From contig JAFSAT010000025.1 of assembly GCA_017442185.1 (NCBI GenBank), positions 1 through 64,000 on the forward strand: a DNA stretch of 64,000 bases, in the 5' to 3' direction. The translations under genes and the position numbers were made by a program. The DNA comes from Bacteroidaceae bacterium. Its GTDB lineage: Bacteria; Bacteroidota; Bacteroidia; Bacteroidales; Bacteroidaceae. The notes below the pieces were generated by a model. That model worked only from the letters and a program-made list of their open reading frames with translations, made no database searches and was not told the DNA's origin. Below are positions 54,475-62,427 of the stretch, piece by piece. The number at the start of each line of letters is the position of its first letter. Position 1 is the first letter of the stretch.

Positions 54475-55800
54475 TGACAGTGCCGACGTTAATGAATCTA
54501 TTATCTCTTTTAGGTCGTCTGATTTTTTCCATTGGCGAGCATTGATGGCTTTAAGGTCGTATGGGAGCTTCATGCCCTCGTCTTTGTAAATGTCGGCATC
54601 ACCTATGCAGATGGGCGACACAAAGTCAATGTCGCTGGCTCTGTGGGCAAGAGCTATATCCCACTCTGTCCTATATGGGTGATGGCTCTGCGATTCGTTT
54701 GCTATATTCTCGGATAGCAGAATGATACATTTTCGTGCAGTGCATATTCCCTTGCGAATGGCTAATTCCCAATCTTCGCCTATACTTATGTTTTTTTTGT
54801 CGTACCAACATTTATAACCTCTTTCGGTCAGTTCTTTGTATAGCTCTGCGGCATACTGTATGTCGCGACGCGAGTAGGAGATAAAAAAGTCGCTATGTTG
54901 TGGAACGGTATCAAACTTCTTCTCTTCATCTTCTATCTCTCTATCTTCCAATTCTTTTAATCGAGATTTTATCTCGTCTAAAACTTTCTTTGGATTATTC
55001 TGAATCTTGATGCTGACGCGCTTAAGGAAATTGAGTAGAGAAATCTCCATCTGTCGGTTGCCTATGAGCACATCCGAACTGATATATAGGTCGTTTCTCA
55101 TTGAGTACCAAAGAAAACGCATAAGCCAATCTGAGTAGTTCACTCCTATGAACAGAAGATATTTTTTTGCTATCACTTTGGATAAGTGTGAACCTTCCAT
55201 GTTAATCAGATGCGATTTACAGAACAGTAGCAGGTCTTCTTCTGTGAGAACAAAGCTGTGTTCTCTGTTGTTGTTTGCTTTTCCGAATATGTAGTATACT
55301 GTGGGGTGTTTTATCTCTGTATCGCTTTTTATGTCGTCGTTCTTCTTGGGGTCGTTGCAGAAGATAAGGCTCTTTACCTCTTTTCCGCGTTTCAGCCATA
55401 TCTCCTTCATGGTCTCTTCTACGGTATAATCTACCGAGGTAGTTATTACAAAGGGAAATTGCTTAATGGAAAGTAAATCTTGCAGAACAGCCGAGGGCTT
55501 GAAGTTTTCTTGGTTTGCTTCGATAAGTCCGGAAATATCTTCGTAAAGATTGGTTCTGTACTCTTCAAATTCTTTATCATAATAGAGGTCTGAAAAAGTC
55601 TCAGGATTGCAGCTTATTTCGTAGTCGGTTGTAATGGCTTCCAAGAGGGCTTTTGCAATTGTGGTATCTTCATTCTCAAGGACAAGACTGTCGCCTATCA
55701 CAGGTATAACATTGCCTTTGAATATTTGTTCGGCTAAGTTATCGTAAAATCTCTCTTCGTCGGTGCGTGTTCTTTTTTTGCGATTTGTGATGAGTCCCAT
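54472..55800 (-). CDS. Degenerate SIR2-like domain fused to a TIR domain
   Basis: A 442-residue cytosolic protein. The start at 55800 (MGLITNRKKR) is chosen because an exact promoter lies at 55839-55869, inside any longer frame. Residues 25-240 follow a SIR2 pattern: NVIPVIGDSLV (30-40), VITTSVDY (118-125), YYIFGK (169-174) and LLFIGVNYSDW (215-225). The usual Asn and His of SIR2 NADases read Ser122 and Phe172, so this half is probably not catalytic. Residues 303-440 are a TIR domain: FFISYSRRDIQYA, GYKCWYDKKNISIGEDW and YRTEWDIALAHR, where Glu379 is at the NADase catalytic position. TIR domains degrade NAD+ or make signalling nucleotides once activated. The STAND gene follows in the same transcript. 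Confidence 0.85.
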   Translation of the reverse strand: MGLITNRKKRTRTDEERFYDNLAEQIFKGNVIPVIGDSLVLENEDTTIAKALLEAITTDYEISCNPETFSDLYYDKEFEEYRTNLYEDISGLIEANQENFKPSAVLQDLLSIKQFPFVITTSVDYTVEETMKEIWLKRGKEVKSLIFCNDPKKNDDIKSDTEIKHPTVYYIFGKANNNREHSFVLTEEDLLLFCKSHLINMEGSHLSKVIAKKYLLFIGVNYSDWLMRFLWYSMRNDLYISSDVLIGNRQMEISLLNFLKRVSIKIQNNPKKVLDEIKSRLKELEDREIEDEEKKFDTVPQHSDFFISYSRRDIQYAAELYKELTERGYKCWYDKKNISIGEDWELAIRKGICTARKCIILLSENIANESQSHHPYRTEWDIALAHRASDIDFVSPICIGDADIYKDEGMKLPYDLKAINARQWKKSDDLKEIIDSLTSALS

Positions 55801-55838
55801 AGTATGTAGATTTATGTCTGTTTGTTCTGCTATTTTGG

Positions 55839-55869
55839 CAAATATATTGTTATTTATCGTTAAATCAAA
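55839..55869 (-). promoter_or_regulatory. Bacteroidales promoter of the TIR-STAND unit (TTTG - 19 - TATATTTG)
   Basis: TTTG at 55869-55866 and TATATTTG at 55846-55839 on the minus strand with a 19-base spacer, an exact consensus match. The start near 55832 leaves a leader of about 30 bases before the ATG at 55800. Confidence 0.8.
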
Positions 55870-55921
55870 AGGTTTATTGTTTTTTTGAATATAAAAGGCG
55901 AAACACACAATATTGTTTCTC

Positions 55922-55959
55922 TTAAGAAAATATTATTTATAAATTTAAACAGCTACTAA
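55922..55959. repeat. Compact palindromic repeat, copy I (38 bp)
   Basis: TTAAGAAAATATT...AAATTTAAACAGCTACTAA, related to copy D. It lies just upstream of the TIR-STAND promoter and next to the terminator of the following operon. Confidence 0.55.
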
Positions 55960-55964
55960 ATATT

Positions 55965-56006
55965 GCGTGGCAGCGTCAAAATGTATTCTTTTTGACGCTG
56001 CCACGC
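55965..56006 (-). terminator. Terminator of the TonB-lipoprotein operon
   Basis: A 17-base-pair perfect GC-rich stem (55965-55981 with 55990-56006) flanked by A/T runs, 23 bases beyond the stop of the choice-of-anchor J gene. Confidence 0.9.
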
Positions 56007-56028
56007 GAGCGGAATTTGTTATTTATTT

Positions 56029-58527
56029 TTATTTCAATTCTATGGTTGTGATGTTAAGTGTTCCTGTGACGCTGAAGGTGACGCTGTTTGCATTGCCGCT
56101 CCATGTGCCTGCATCGAATGTGCCGCTGTCGGCTGTCATGGTTGATACTTTGTTTCCATTGAACTTTATGCTTGTGAGAGTGCTGCCTTGTGGCGCCGAT
56201 ATTGTGATGCTTGAGCCTTTGTAGCTGCGCAGCTCTGTGTCGCCGCCGGTTCTGGTCCAAATGCGCACTTTGTTCGATGCGCTGCCTGTTGTGGCATATA
56301 TGGTGTAGCCGTTGTTTGTGAATGTTATCTCGTCGAATTCAACGCCGGTAGATGGTGCCTCACTTGGTGTTACCGATGGAGTGAGGGCTGTGGGGTTGGT
56401 GAAGTCGAAAGTGGTGGTGTCACTGTTGCCCTCATTGTCATCGCCGTCGTTGCCTCCTTGGTCTCCGCTTGTGCTGCCATCGGCTGCTACCACGCTAACA
56501 GCCATTGTGTTAACATATTTGCCACTGCTTACACCTATTGCATAGCCTGTGACCTTCACTGCTTTTCCGTTGAGGCTTGTGTCGACAAGGCCTTCTTTGG
56601 GGTATGCGATGCTGCCCACTGCGTTGTTTGCTCCGTCTACATTAACATTATAGTAGTAGCCGCTTATGGATAGTGTGCCTGTATATTCGACATATTTTAT
56701 TTGTGGTGCGCTGAGATAAGCATCCAGGTTGGCACCGTTCCATTTTGTTGCGGTGGGTGTTGATACTGTTGCTGTTCCTGTTTTTGTTGCGGTGGATGTG
56801 TTTCCGAATTGCAGCAAGCCGCCGTATACGCTTGTCTCTCCGCTTACCGTAACCACATCGCCTTCTGAGAAGCCATTATCGCTGCCAAGGTACACTAATA
56901 TTGTGCCTGTGTTGTCGCTTACAAGGAATCCGCGTGCGTATGTGGCAATGATTGTTCCCTGTATTGTTGCGCTGCCTCCGCCTGCTGCAATGACACTGCT
57001 GATGCTGCTCACTCCGTCGGGATTAACCGGCTCGTCTGTTGAACCGCCCTCTCCCACAAATTCGTATGCTGTGACGCTCTTCAGTCCTGCAACACCAAAG
57101 TATTTTTCGATGCTTCCGGTGAGCTTAACCTGTTTCTTGTAGTTTCCGGGATTTCCTTTTAGGTTAAGGGCGGTGCGTACTGCTCCGCTTGGAAGTTGTA
57201 CGGGGATGCAGTTGTTTATGTCTGTTTCGTCGGCTGATGCGGCGATGAGCAGATTTGTCTCGGTTGTGGTTGTTGCACCAAAGATGGCGCCATCTGAAAT
57301 GGATTTTCCGTCGATGCTTCCTACAATGTAACCTGTTACTGTTGCGGGCAGTTGTTTTCCGTCGATGTATGCTGCAAGAGCTTCGGTCACTGTGTATTCT
57401 GCCATTTCGGGCTTCTCTTCTTCTGTGGGAATGCCATGGGCAACTACAAAGTTCTTAACCTCCCAGGTACCGGCCTTTGACTCGGCTGTGTATTTTAGGG
57501 CGAATGTAACTCCGGCTTTTCCCATCATCTCCTTGGGAACCGATACGTTTGCTTTGTAGAATGTCAGCCAATCGGCACCTTCTGTTGCGCCATAATCTAT
57601 GTTTGTCCATGTGGCTGCTGCGGGGTCGCCTGTGTAGTCGGCACTGACGAGTAATTGATGGTTGGCTGCCACTTTTCCACTCTCGGCATATCTTATTATA
57701 TATTCAAATGCAACGTAGGCTTCCGTTTCGTTTGTAAAGTCTACCTTTGGAGATATCAACCAACTTTGTGCAGGGTTGTTTTGATTATCAATATAAGATG
57801 TTGCTTTGGCTGTGCTGTAATCTATAATCCAAGGATAGTTGCCGACGGTTTGTGCAAGTGTGAATGCTCCAAAGTCTGTCGAGAATGATTCGTTTATGTA
57901 GTCGCCGCTTTCTGTCTCGTGGCTTCCTTTGCCGTGAGCAACTACAAAGTTCTTAACCTCCCATGTGCCTGCTTTTGATTTTGCGGTGTATTTGAGGGCG
58001 AATGTGACGTTGGATTTTCCCATCACTTCACCGGGAACCGATACGTTGGCTTTGTAGAATGTTTGCCAATCGCTGCCTTCCGTTGCACCATAATCTATGT
58101 TTATCCATGTAGCTGCAGTGGGGTCGCCTGTGTAGTCGGTGCTGACTAATAATTGGTGGTTGGCTGCCACTTTTCCGCTCTCGGAGTATCTTATTATATA
58201 ATCGAAAGCAACGTAGGCTTCTGTTTCGTTTGTAAAATCCACAGGGGCTGAGATGAGCCAGCTTTGTGCAGGGTTGTTTTGATTATCTACATAAGATGTT
58301 GCTTTGGCTGTGCTGTAATCTATAATCCAAGGGTATTCGCCTTCGGTTTCGGCTGTTGTGAATGTGCCGAAGTTGTTGGCAAAACTTGCGTCTATGTATA
58401 CACCCTCGGGAAGAGTGTTGCCACCTGTGTTTTCGCCGGGTAGCGTATAGGGGGCAGGGACGTCCTCACAGGCATTGAATGCCAATGCTGCCATTGCGAT
58501 GATGAATAGGTTTTTTAACTTTTTCAT
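56029..58527 (-). CDS. Lipoprotein with duplicated choice-of-anchor J domains and OB-like domains
   Basis: An 832-residue surface-type lipoprotein; the lipobox is FNAC (Cys20), followed by EDVP. Residues 44-198 and 210-364 are two nearly identical choice-of-anchor J domains, each starting YI(D/N)xSF and ending KNFVVAHG. A DUF6359-like OB domain follows at about 375-485 (TEALAAYIDGKQLPATVTGY), then a second OB-like segment at about 500-620 (IQGTIIATYARGFLVSDNTG). Residues 680-832 form a beta-rich C-terminal domain beginning TTFDFTNPTAL. OB-type domains of this sort occur on secreted nucleases and binding proteins. It is the third gene of the operon, 12 bases after the DUF5689 gene. No catalytic residues are recognised, so a binding role is likely. 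Confidence 0.85.
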   Translation of the reverse strand: MKKLKNLFIIAMAALAFNACEDVPAPYTLPGENTGGNTLPEGVYIDASFANNFGTFTTAETEGEYPWIIDYSTAKATSYVDNQNNPAQSWLISAPVDFTNETEAYVAFDYIIRYSESGKVAANHQLLVSTDYTGDPTAATWINIDYGATEGSDWQTFYKANVSVPGEVMGKSNVTFALKYTAKSKAGTWEVKNFVVAHGKGSHETESGDYINESFSTDFGAFTLAQTVGNYPWIIDYSTAKATSYIDNQNNPAQSWLISPKVDFTNETEAYVAFEYIIRYAESGKVAANHQLLVSADYTGDPAAATWTNIDYGATEGADWLTFYKANVSVPKEMMGKAGVTFALKYTAESKAGTWEVKNFVVAHGIPTEEEKPEMAEYTVTEALAAYIDGKQLPATVTGYIVGSIDGKSISDGAIFGATTTTETNLLIAASADETDINNCIPVQLPSGAVRTALNLKGNPGNYKKQVKLTGSIEKYFGVAGLKSVTAYEFVGEGGSTDEPVNPDGVSSISSVIAAGGGSATIQGTIIATYARGFLVSDNTGTILVYLGSDNGFSEGDVVTVSGETSVYGGLLQFGNTSTATKTGTATVSTPTATKWNGANLDAYLSAPQIKYVEYTGTLSISGYYYNVNVDGANNAVGSIAYPKEGLVDTSLNGKAVKVTGYAIGVSSGKYVNTMAVSVVAADGSTSGDQGGNDGDDNEGNSDTTTFDFTNPTALTPSVTPSEAPSTGVEFDEITFTNNGYTIYATTGSASNKVRIWTRTGGDTELRSYKGSSITISAPQGSTLTSIKFNGNKVSTMTADSGTFDAGTWSGNANSVTFSVTGTLNITTIELK
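57436..57900 (-). repeat. Internal duplication, second copy (465 bp)
   Basis: Encodes residues 210-364 of the choice-of-anchor J lipoprotein. It is a close copy of 57934-58398, with stretches such as YPWIIDYSTAKATSY and DNQNNPAQSWLIS identical in both, which points to a recent tandem duplication. Confidence 0.9.
57934..58398 (-). repeat. Internal duplication, first copy (465 bp)
   Basis: Encodes residues 44-198 of the choice-of-anchor J lipoprotein. The two copies are separated by about 11 codons (KGSHETESGD region) in the protein. Confidence 0.9.
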
Positions 58528-58539
58528 GGTATTATGTTT

Positions 58540-59379
58540 TTATTCGTTTTCTGATTTAATGTCGTTTGTTGAACTTAGCATGAATTGCCAATAGTCGCGG
58601 TAGCGTGTGAGCACTCCTGTTATGTCGAAATTTCCTTGTGGCATCACTTCGTTGGCAAAATCGGCGTATGTGCTGAATCGGAACAGTACTCTTGTGTTTC
58701 CTATTTTTATTGTGCGCTCTACTACATTGTTGTATGCAATATCTTCGGGGGCATACAGCTCTGTGCCGTCGGCCTCTTCAAAGTGTACGTTGTTCATGCG
58801 TACATAGCGGGGCAGTGTGGCTTTGTTGGCATTTGTAAAGAATGTCTCATCAATCACCAATGGTTCTATCCCGTGCATCTCGGGCGAGGGGGTGCCTTCG
58901 AGCTTTACATGAAGGGGGAATGTGAATTTGTTCATGCGACCAATGCTGCCGTTATACAGTCCGCCTATCTGTGCCAATTGTCCGTAGCCGCCAACGTGCA
59001 GTCCTTTGCAATCAATCAAAATTTTTTGTCCGCGTGCCATCACTGCATAGAGGCCCACGTCGTTCACTCCCACTATTATGGAGCCGGTTCCATCGTCAAT
59101 CACAAATTGTTTGTATATATTGCCACTCTCGTCGTTTGCCACCACAACACCCTCGATTATTATATCGTCGGTTATCTCTTCGACACCGCTTGACGATATT
59201 GTAGTTGCATATTTTTCTTTTAATTGTGCGATTGTGGTGTTGGCCTCTCCTATGGCGTTGTTGCCGAATGGGGGGGTCTTGAATTCGGGTTCATCAAAAT
59301 CGTTCATGCACGAAACTGACATAAACAGTGATATACCCAATATAAATATATTCTTAAGGGTTTTCATATTCTTATTCAT
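58540..59379 (-). CDS. DUF5689 lipoprotein
   Basis: A 279-residue lipoprotein. The lipobox is SVSC (Cys24 from the ATG at 59379; an ATG at 59367 is also possible). The mature part contains the DUF5689 pattern: ANTTIAQLKEKYATTISSSG near residue 48, then IEGVVVANDESGNIYKQFVI and DDGTGSIIVGVNDVGLYAVM, an OB-like fold. A second OB-like strand set follows to the end, FDITGVLTRYRDYWQFMLSS. In Bacteroidota DUF5689 proteins accompany TonB receptors and secreted nucleases. Six bases separate it from the receptor gene and 12 from the next, so the three form one operon. Function inferred: surface binding partner of the receptor. Confidence 0.85.
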   Translation of the reverse strand: MNKNMKTLKNIFILGISLFMSVSCMNDFDEPEFKTPPFGNNAIGEANTTIAQLKEKYATTISSSGVEEITDDIIIEGVVVANDESGNIYKQFVIDDGTGSIIVGVNDVGLYAVMARGQKILIDCKGLHVGGYGQLAQIGGLYNGSIGRMNKFTFPLHVKLEGTPSPEMHGIEPLVIDETFFTNANKATLPRYVRMNNVHFEEADGTELYAPEDIAYNNVVERTIKIGNTRVLFRFSTYADFANEVMPQGNFDITGVLTRYRDYWQFMLSSTNDIKSENE

Positions 59380-59385
59380 ATTTTA

Positions 59386-62073
59386 TTAGAAACGGAGTCC
59401 GATGTTCAGGTAGAAATTGAATGCGTTGGCGTAGTAGAGATATGGATTCTTTGAGAATTTGTAGGTGCGTGCTTCTCCATCGGAATAGGAGTCGTCGCGA
59501 TTCTGCTCATATCCGCCTGTAATCATATCTTCGTTGTTAAGTATATTTTGCAGCATCAGGTTGATGTTTAATCGCTTTCCACCGCGCAGATATATGCTTT
59601 TTCCTATTGAGGCATCGACAAGGAATCCGCCGTCGCCGTGGAATTGGTTGGGCTTGTTTAGAACTTCGTTGCCGTTGACGTCAATCACAGGCTCGCCTAC
59701 CACGCTTGACAAGCGTGCGTATGAGGATGCTCCTATATATACGCGATCGTAGTAGTTGGCATTTGCGCTCAGATACCATCCGTTTATGTTGTAGTCTACT
59801 CCTAAGCTCATTGCTGTGAGTGGGGTGCCATCTATATGTGCGCCTTTCATATATACCTTGTCATTTTGTACCACCTCTTCATTTTCGCTGATAAGGAATC
59901 CTGTGGCGTCTTTTGTGTACTCGGCCTCTCCTATGCTGCCTAAGAAGTTCACTGATAGTGCCGATGTTATGTTATATACGATGGCTGCTTCAATTCCGTA
60001 GTGCTTTTTTTGAAGGCCTGTCATTGACAGGTAGGTGAAGTTTGAGAGCATGTCGTTGTAGAATGCGCTCTGCTCTACAACATTGTCGAATTGTGTGTAG
60101 TAGCCTGTGACTTTTGCTGTTACAGGGCCGTATGAGAGCTTGTAGGATATTTCTTGGCTCCACACTCTCTCATTTTCGAGTCCGTAAATAAAATCGTTAC
60201 GCATGCGGGGGGCTACAAATGAATTGTAGGCCAGAGGGGCACGTTCTTCTATTCCGAATCCCATTGCGAAGGTGTTGTTTCCGTTTATGTTCCATTGAAG
60301 GCCTGCTCGTGCACCGCCGCCAAGGAATTTTGCCGTGCCGCTGCTGCCTTTTGAATTGTTTATGGCGCGGCCGTTGCGCATGTTTCCGTATCGTTCCATA
60401 GTGGTTCCGTCGATGTGAGCGCCGGCAACGAATTGGAAGTTACTCTCACTGTGCAGATATTGTCCGAACAGGCGTGCCGTGTTTACGTAAATATCGTAGT
60501 CGTAGCCGAATGTATCGCCCTCTTTGACTATTCTGCCGGGGTGGTCTACATCATTTTGTACGTAGTCGCTGTTGGGGGCAAAGTCGCCAACCGAGAATTT
60601 GTCAATATCGGCGCCATAGCTGTCGGAACCTAAAAGATCGTCGAGTGTTTTATAGTGCATTCCCTTTGTGGTACCAAGATTAAGTCCTATTGTTATTTTG
60701 TTGCTGTTGTTGAACTCGTGGTTGAGTACCGAACTCAGATTGAGCATCATTTGGTCGTTGTTACGTTTCTCTACATAATAGAGGGCGTTGCCGCCTGTTT
60801 CGTTGGCCTGTTGGTTGGCATAGTACATGTAGTCCCAATTTATTTGACGATTGGCCTTGCTTGCTTTCCAATAGTCGTAGCGGCGATACCAATCTGCCAC
60901 CTCGTCTTCGGTGGGTGTGTAGTCGAGGCTCCAAACGTCGTATGCTGCGCTTGGCAGATTCTGATAATAGTTGGGACGAGGGTCGGCAGCATTGCCGTTC
61001 CATCCGAGGGCGGTTGTGCCATATTGGGAGTATTTGCCTGCCAACGATGTGGTGAGCTTGGTTTCGCGGGTAATCTCCCAATCCCATGTGAGGAGTACTG
61101 TGGGCTCGAACGATGTTACCACGCGGGCGTTGCGCTTTTCGCCATTCTGATAGCCCCAGTTGGGGTTGTAGTAGTGGCTGTTGGCCAGCCAATAGGTCTC
61201 TTCGGTGGCTGCACCCTGTTGTGCGCGCTCTGTGGGTGAACCCCATGTGGCTATGGAGATGCTGTGACGGTCGTTGATGATTTTTTGTGCCGAAAGAAAA
61301 TATCCGAATGAATTGTAGAATGTTCCTTCTATCACTCCTTCGTTGGCCCAACGATATGAGGCTGAGCCGGCAAAGGCCCAACCGTTCTCCATAAGTCCTG
61401 TGGCGTATGTATACATGGCTCGGGCAAGATAGTTGCGGTTGCAGCCCACAAGTGAGGCTTTGTGTCCTGCTGCAAACTGACTTGCACGCATGTTGATGTT
61501 GCTTGCTCCTCCCACGGAACTATATCCGAAACTTGCTCCTTCCAAAAATGTTGCACCTTCGCGGTTGCGTGTGGCGTCGTTCAGTCCGCCAATCATTCCG
61601 TAGCTGAAGTTTCCGCGCTCGGCGTCGTTCAAAAGAACTCCGTTGGCATACATGTTATTATACATATTTTCGTATGCTCTTATCCTGAAGCGCATAGGGC
61701 TGAACAGATAGCCTACTTCGGAAAGAAAATAGTCGTCACTCGAGGAGGTGAGTGTGGCGGCTCCTTGAATAACATCCTCATCCTCGTCAAGCTGTCCTTC
61801 GGAGAATGTGAACACATCTTTTCCATCGTTTGCCTGAGCGTCGATGGCCTGCATTTCTCCTAAAAGCAGTGTGTCGGATGGGAAACGAAACGCAGGGTCT
61901 TTTTTTATCTCTTTGTTGAGGGCGTTTTTGCCTCTTTTGTCTTGCACCACCATGCGCTGCGTGCTTTCGTCCACAGATGTGTCGTTTGCTTGCATAGTGC
62001 CACTTGCAAGGGCAATTGCTTCGCAATGGAGCATCAGCATCAATAGTGCGGCGTACTTTGAAAATCTGTTCAT
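59386..62073 (-). CDS. TonB-dependent outer membrane receptor
   Basis: An 895-residue outer membrane receptor. A signal peptide covers about residues 1-24. A plug-like region follows at about 100-220, with MIGGLNDATRNREG and the loop GYSSVGGASNINMRAS, and then a barrel to the final FYLNIGLRF with a terminal Phe. The N-terminus lacks the carboxypeptidase-like domain of SusC proteins, and no SusD gene is adjacent, so it is not a typical polysaccharide utilisation pair. It instead heads an operon with two OB-containing lipoproteins and is divergent from a secreted endonuclease-like gene. The ligand is unknown; nucleic-acid fragments or phosphate esters are possible. Confidence 0.88.
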   Translation of the reverse strand: MNRFSKYAALLMLMLHCEAIALASGTMQANDTSVDESTQRMVVQDKRGKNALNKEIKKDPAFRFPSDTLLLGEMQAIDAQANDGKDVFTFSEGQLDEDEDVIQGAATLTSSSDDYFLSEVGYLFSPMRFRIRAYENMYNNMYANGVLLNDAERGNFSYGMIGGLNDATRNREGATFLEGASFGYSSVGGASNINMRASQFAAGHKASLVGCNRNYLARAMYTYATGLMENGWAFAGSASYRWANEGVIEGTFYNSFGYFLSAQKIINDRHSISIATWGSPTERAQQGAATEETYWLANSHYYNPNWGYQNGEKRNARVVTSFEPTVLLTWDWEITRETKLTTSLAGKYSQYGTTALGWNGNAADPRPNYYQNLPSAAYDVWSLDYTPTEDEVADWYRRYDYWKASKANRQINWDYMYYANQQANETGGNALYYVEKRNNDQMMLNLSSVLNHEFNNSNKITIGLNLGTTKGMHYKTLDDLLGSDSYGADIDKFSVGDFAPNSDYVQNDVDHPGRIVKEGDTFGYDYDIYVNTARLFGQYLHSESNFQFVAGAHIDGTTMERYGNMRNGRAINNSKGSSGTAKFLGGGARAGLQWNINGNNTFAMGFGIEERAPLAYNSFVAPRMRNDFIYGLENERVWSQEISYKLSYGPVTAKVTGYYTQFDNVVEQSAFYNDMLSNFTYLSMTGLQKKHYGIEAAIVYNITSALSVNFLGSIGEAEYTKDATGFLISENEEVVQNDKVYMKGAHIDGTPLTAMSLGVDYNINGWYLSANANYYDRVYIGASSYARLSSVVGEPVIDVNGNEVLNKPNQFHGDGGFLVDASIGKSIYLRGGKRLNINLMLQNILNNEDMITGGYEQNRDDSYSDGEARTYKFSKNPYLYYANAFNFYLNIGLRF

Positions 62074-62172
62074 AAATTTTATTTAAAAGTATTTACTGTT
62101 TCGTTTTATCTTATTACGCATTTCCTTGAACTTTACACTTTTTTCAGGAAGTTCATCTGATAAGGTCTACCT

Positions 62173-62180
62173 CAAAGATA
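62173..62180 (-). promoter_or_regulatory. -7 box for the TonB operon
   Basis: TATCTTTG on the minus strand, exact consensus, about 100 bases before the receptor ATG. The dyad TCAAGCTTGCTTGA at 62203-62216 lies where a -33 element or operator would be. The flanking phrase GGTCTACCTC occurs at 62164-62173 and again near 62279-62288. Confidence 0.45.
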
Positions 62181-62228
62181 GCAACAAACGAGCGAAATAA
62201 TATCAAGCTTGCTTGACTATTTTTTCAC

Positions 62229-62264
62229 AGCGAGTGCCGTCTTATCTTCGAGATTTATCTCAAA
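62229..62264. repeat. Second copy of the AGCGAGTGC-dyad motif
   Basis: AGCGAGTGCCGTCTTATCTT then CGAGATTTATCTC recurs, with four or so changes, at 38701-38735 inside palindromic element C. Here it lies in the divergent region between the TonB receptor and the endonuclease-like gene. Confidence 0.65.
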
Positions 62265-62427
62265 GGTAGGTAAAAAAGGTCTACCTCTCAAAATAAAAAT
62301 TCCTTTTTTTATAAACAAAAGTAAAAAATGAACCGATTGTTGAAAAAAACAGCTTTAAAGTGGCAGGTGCTGCAAAAAAAAGTACTACTTTTACGGAAAT
62401 TTGATTGTAGATACATTTATTCAGAAT
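62265..62427. other. Rest of the 62074-62427 divergent intergenic region
   Basis: No gene is seen in 62074-62427. Besides the -7 box, the dyad and the repeat motif, a TACTTTTA at 62387-62394 may be the -7 element for the rightward endonuclease-like gene. Confidence 0.4.

Noticed and set aside
55801-55908. A 36-codon N-terminal extension of the TIR protein
   Set aside because: An exact promoter lies inside it (55839-55869), and the family-like sequence begins after the ATG at 55800.
60655-61239. A 194-codon hydrophobic open frame on the plus strand
   Set aside because: It mirrors the TonB receptor barrel in another frame; the receptor frame is continuous and family-like.
59386-62073. The TonB receptor as a SusC in a polysaccharide utilisation locus
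   Set aside because: There is no SusD gene, no carboxypeptidase-like N-terminal domain and no glycoside hydrolase next to it.
62401-62427. A TTG start nine codons upstream of the EEP-family gene
   Set aside because: The ATG at 62428 starts a normal signal peptide; the extension would place charged residues ahead of it.
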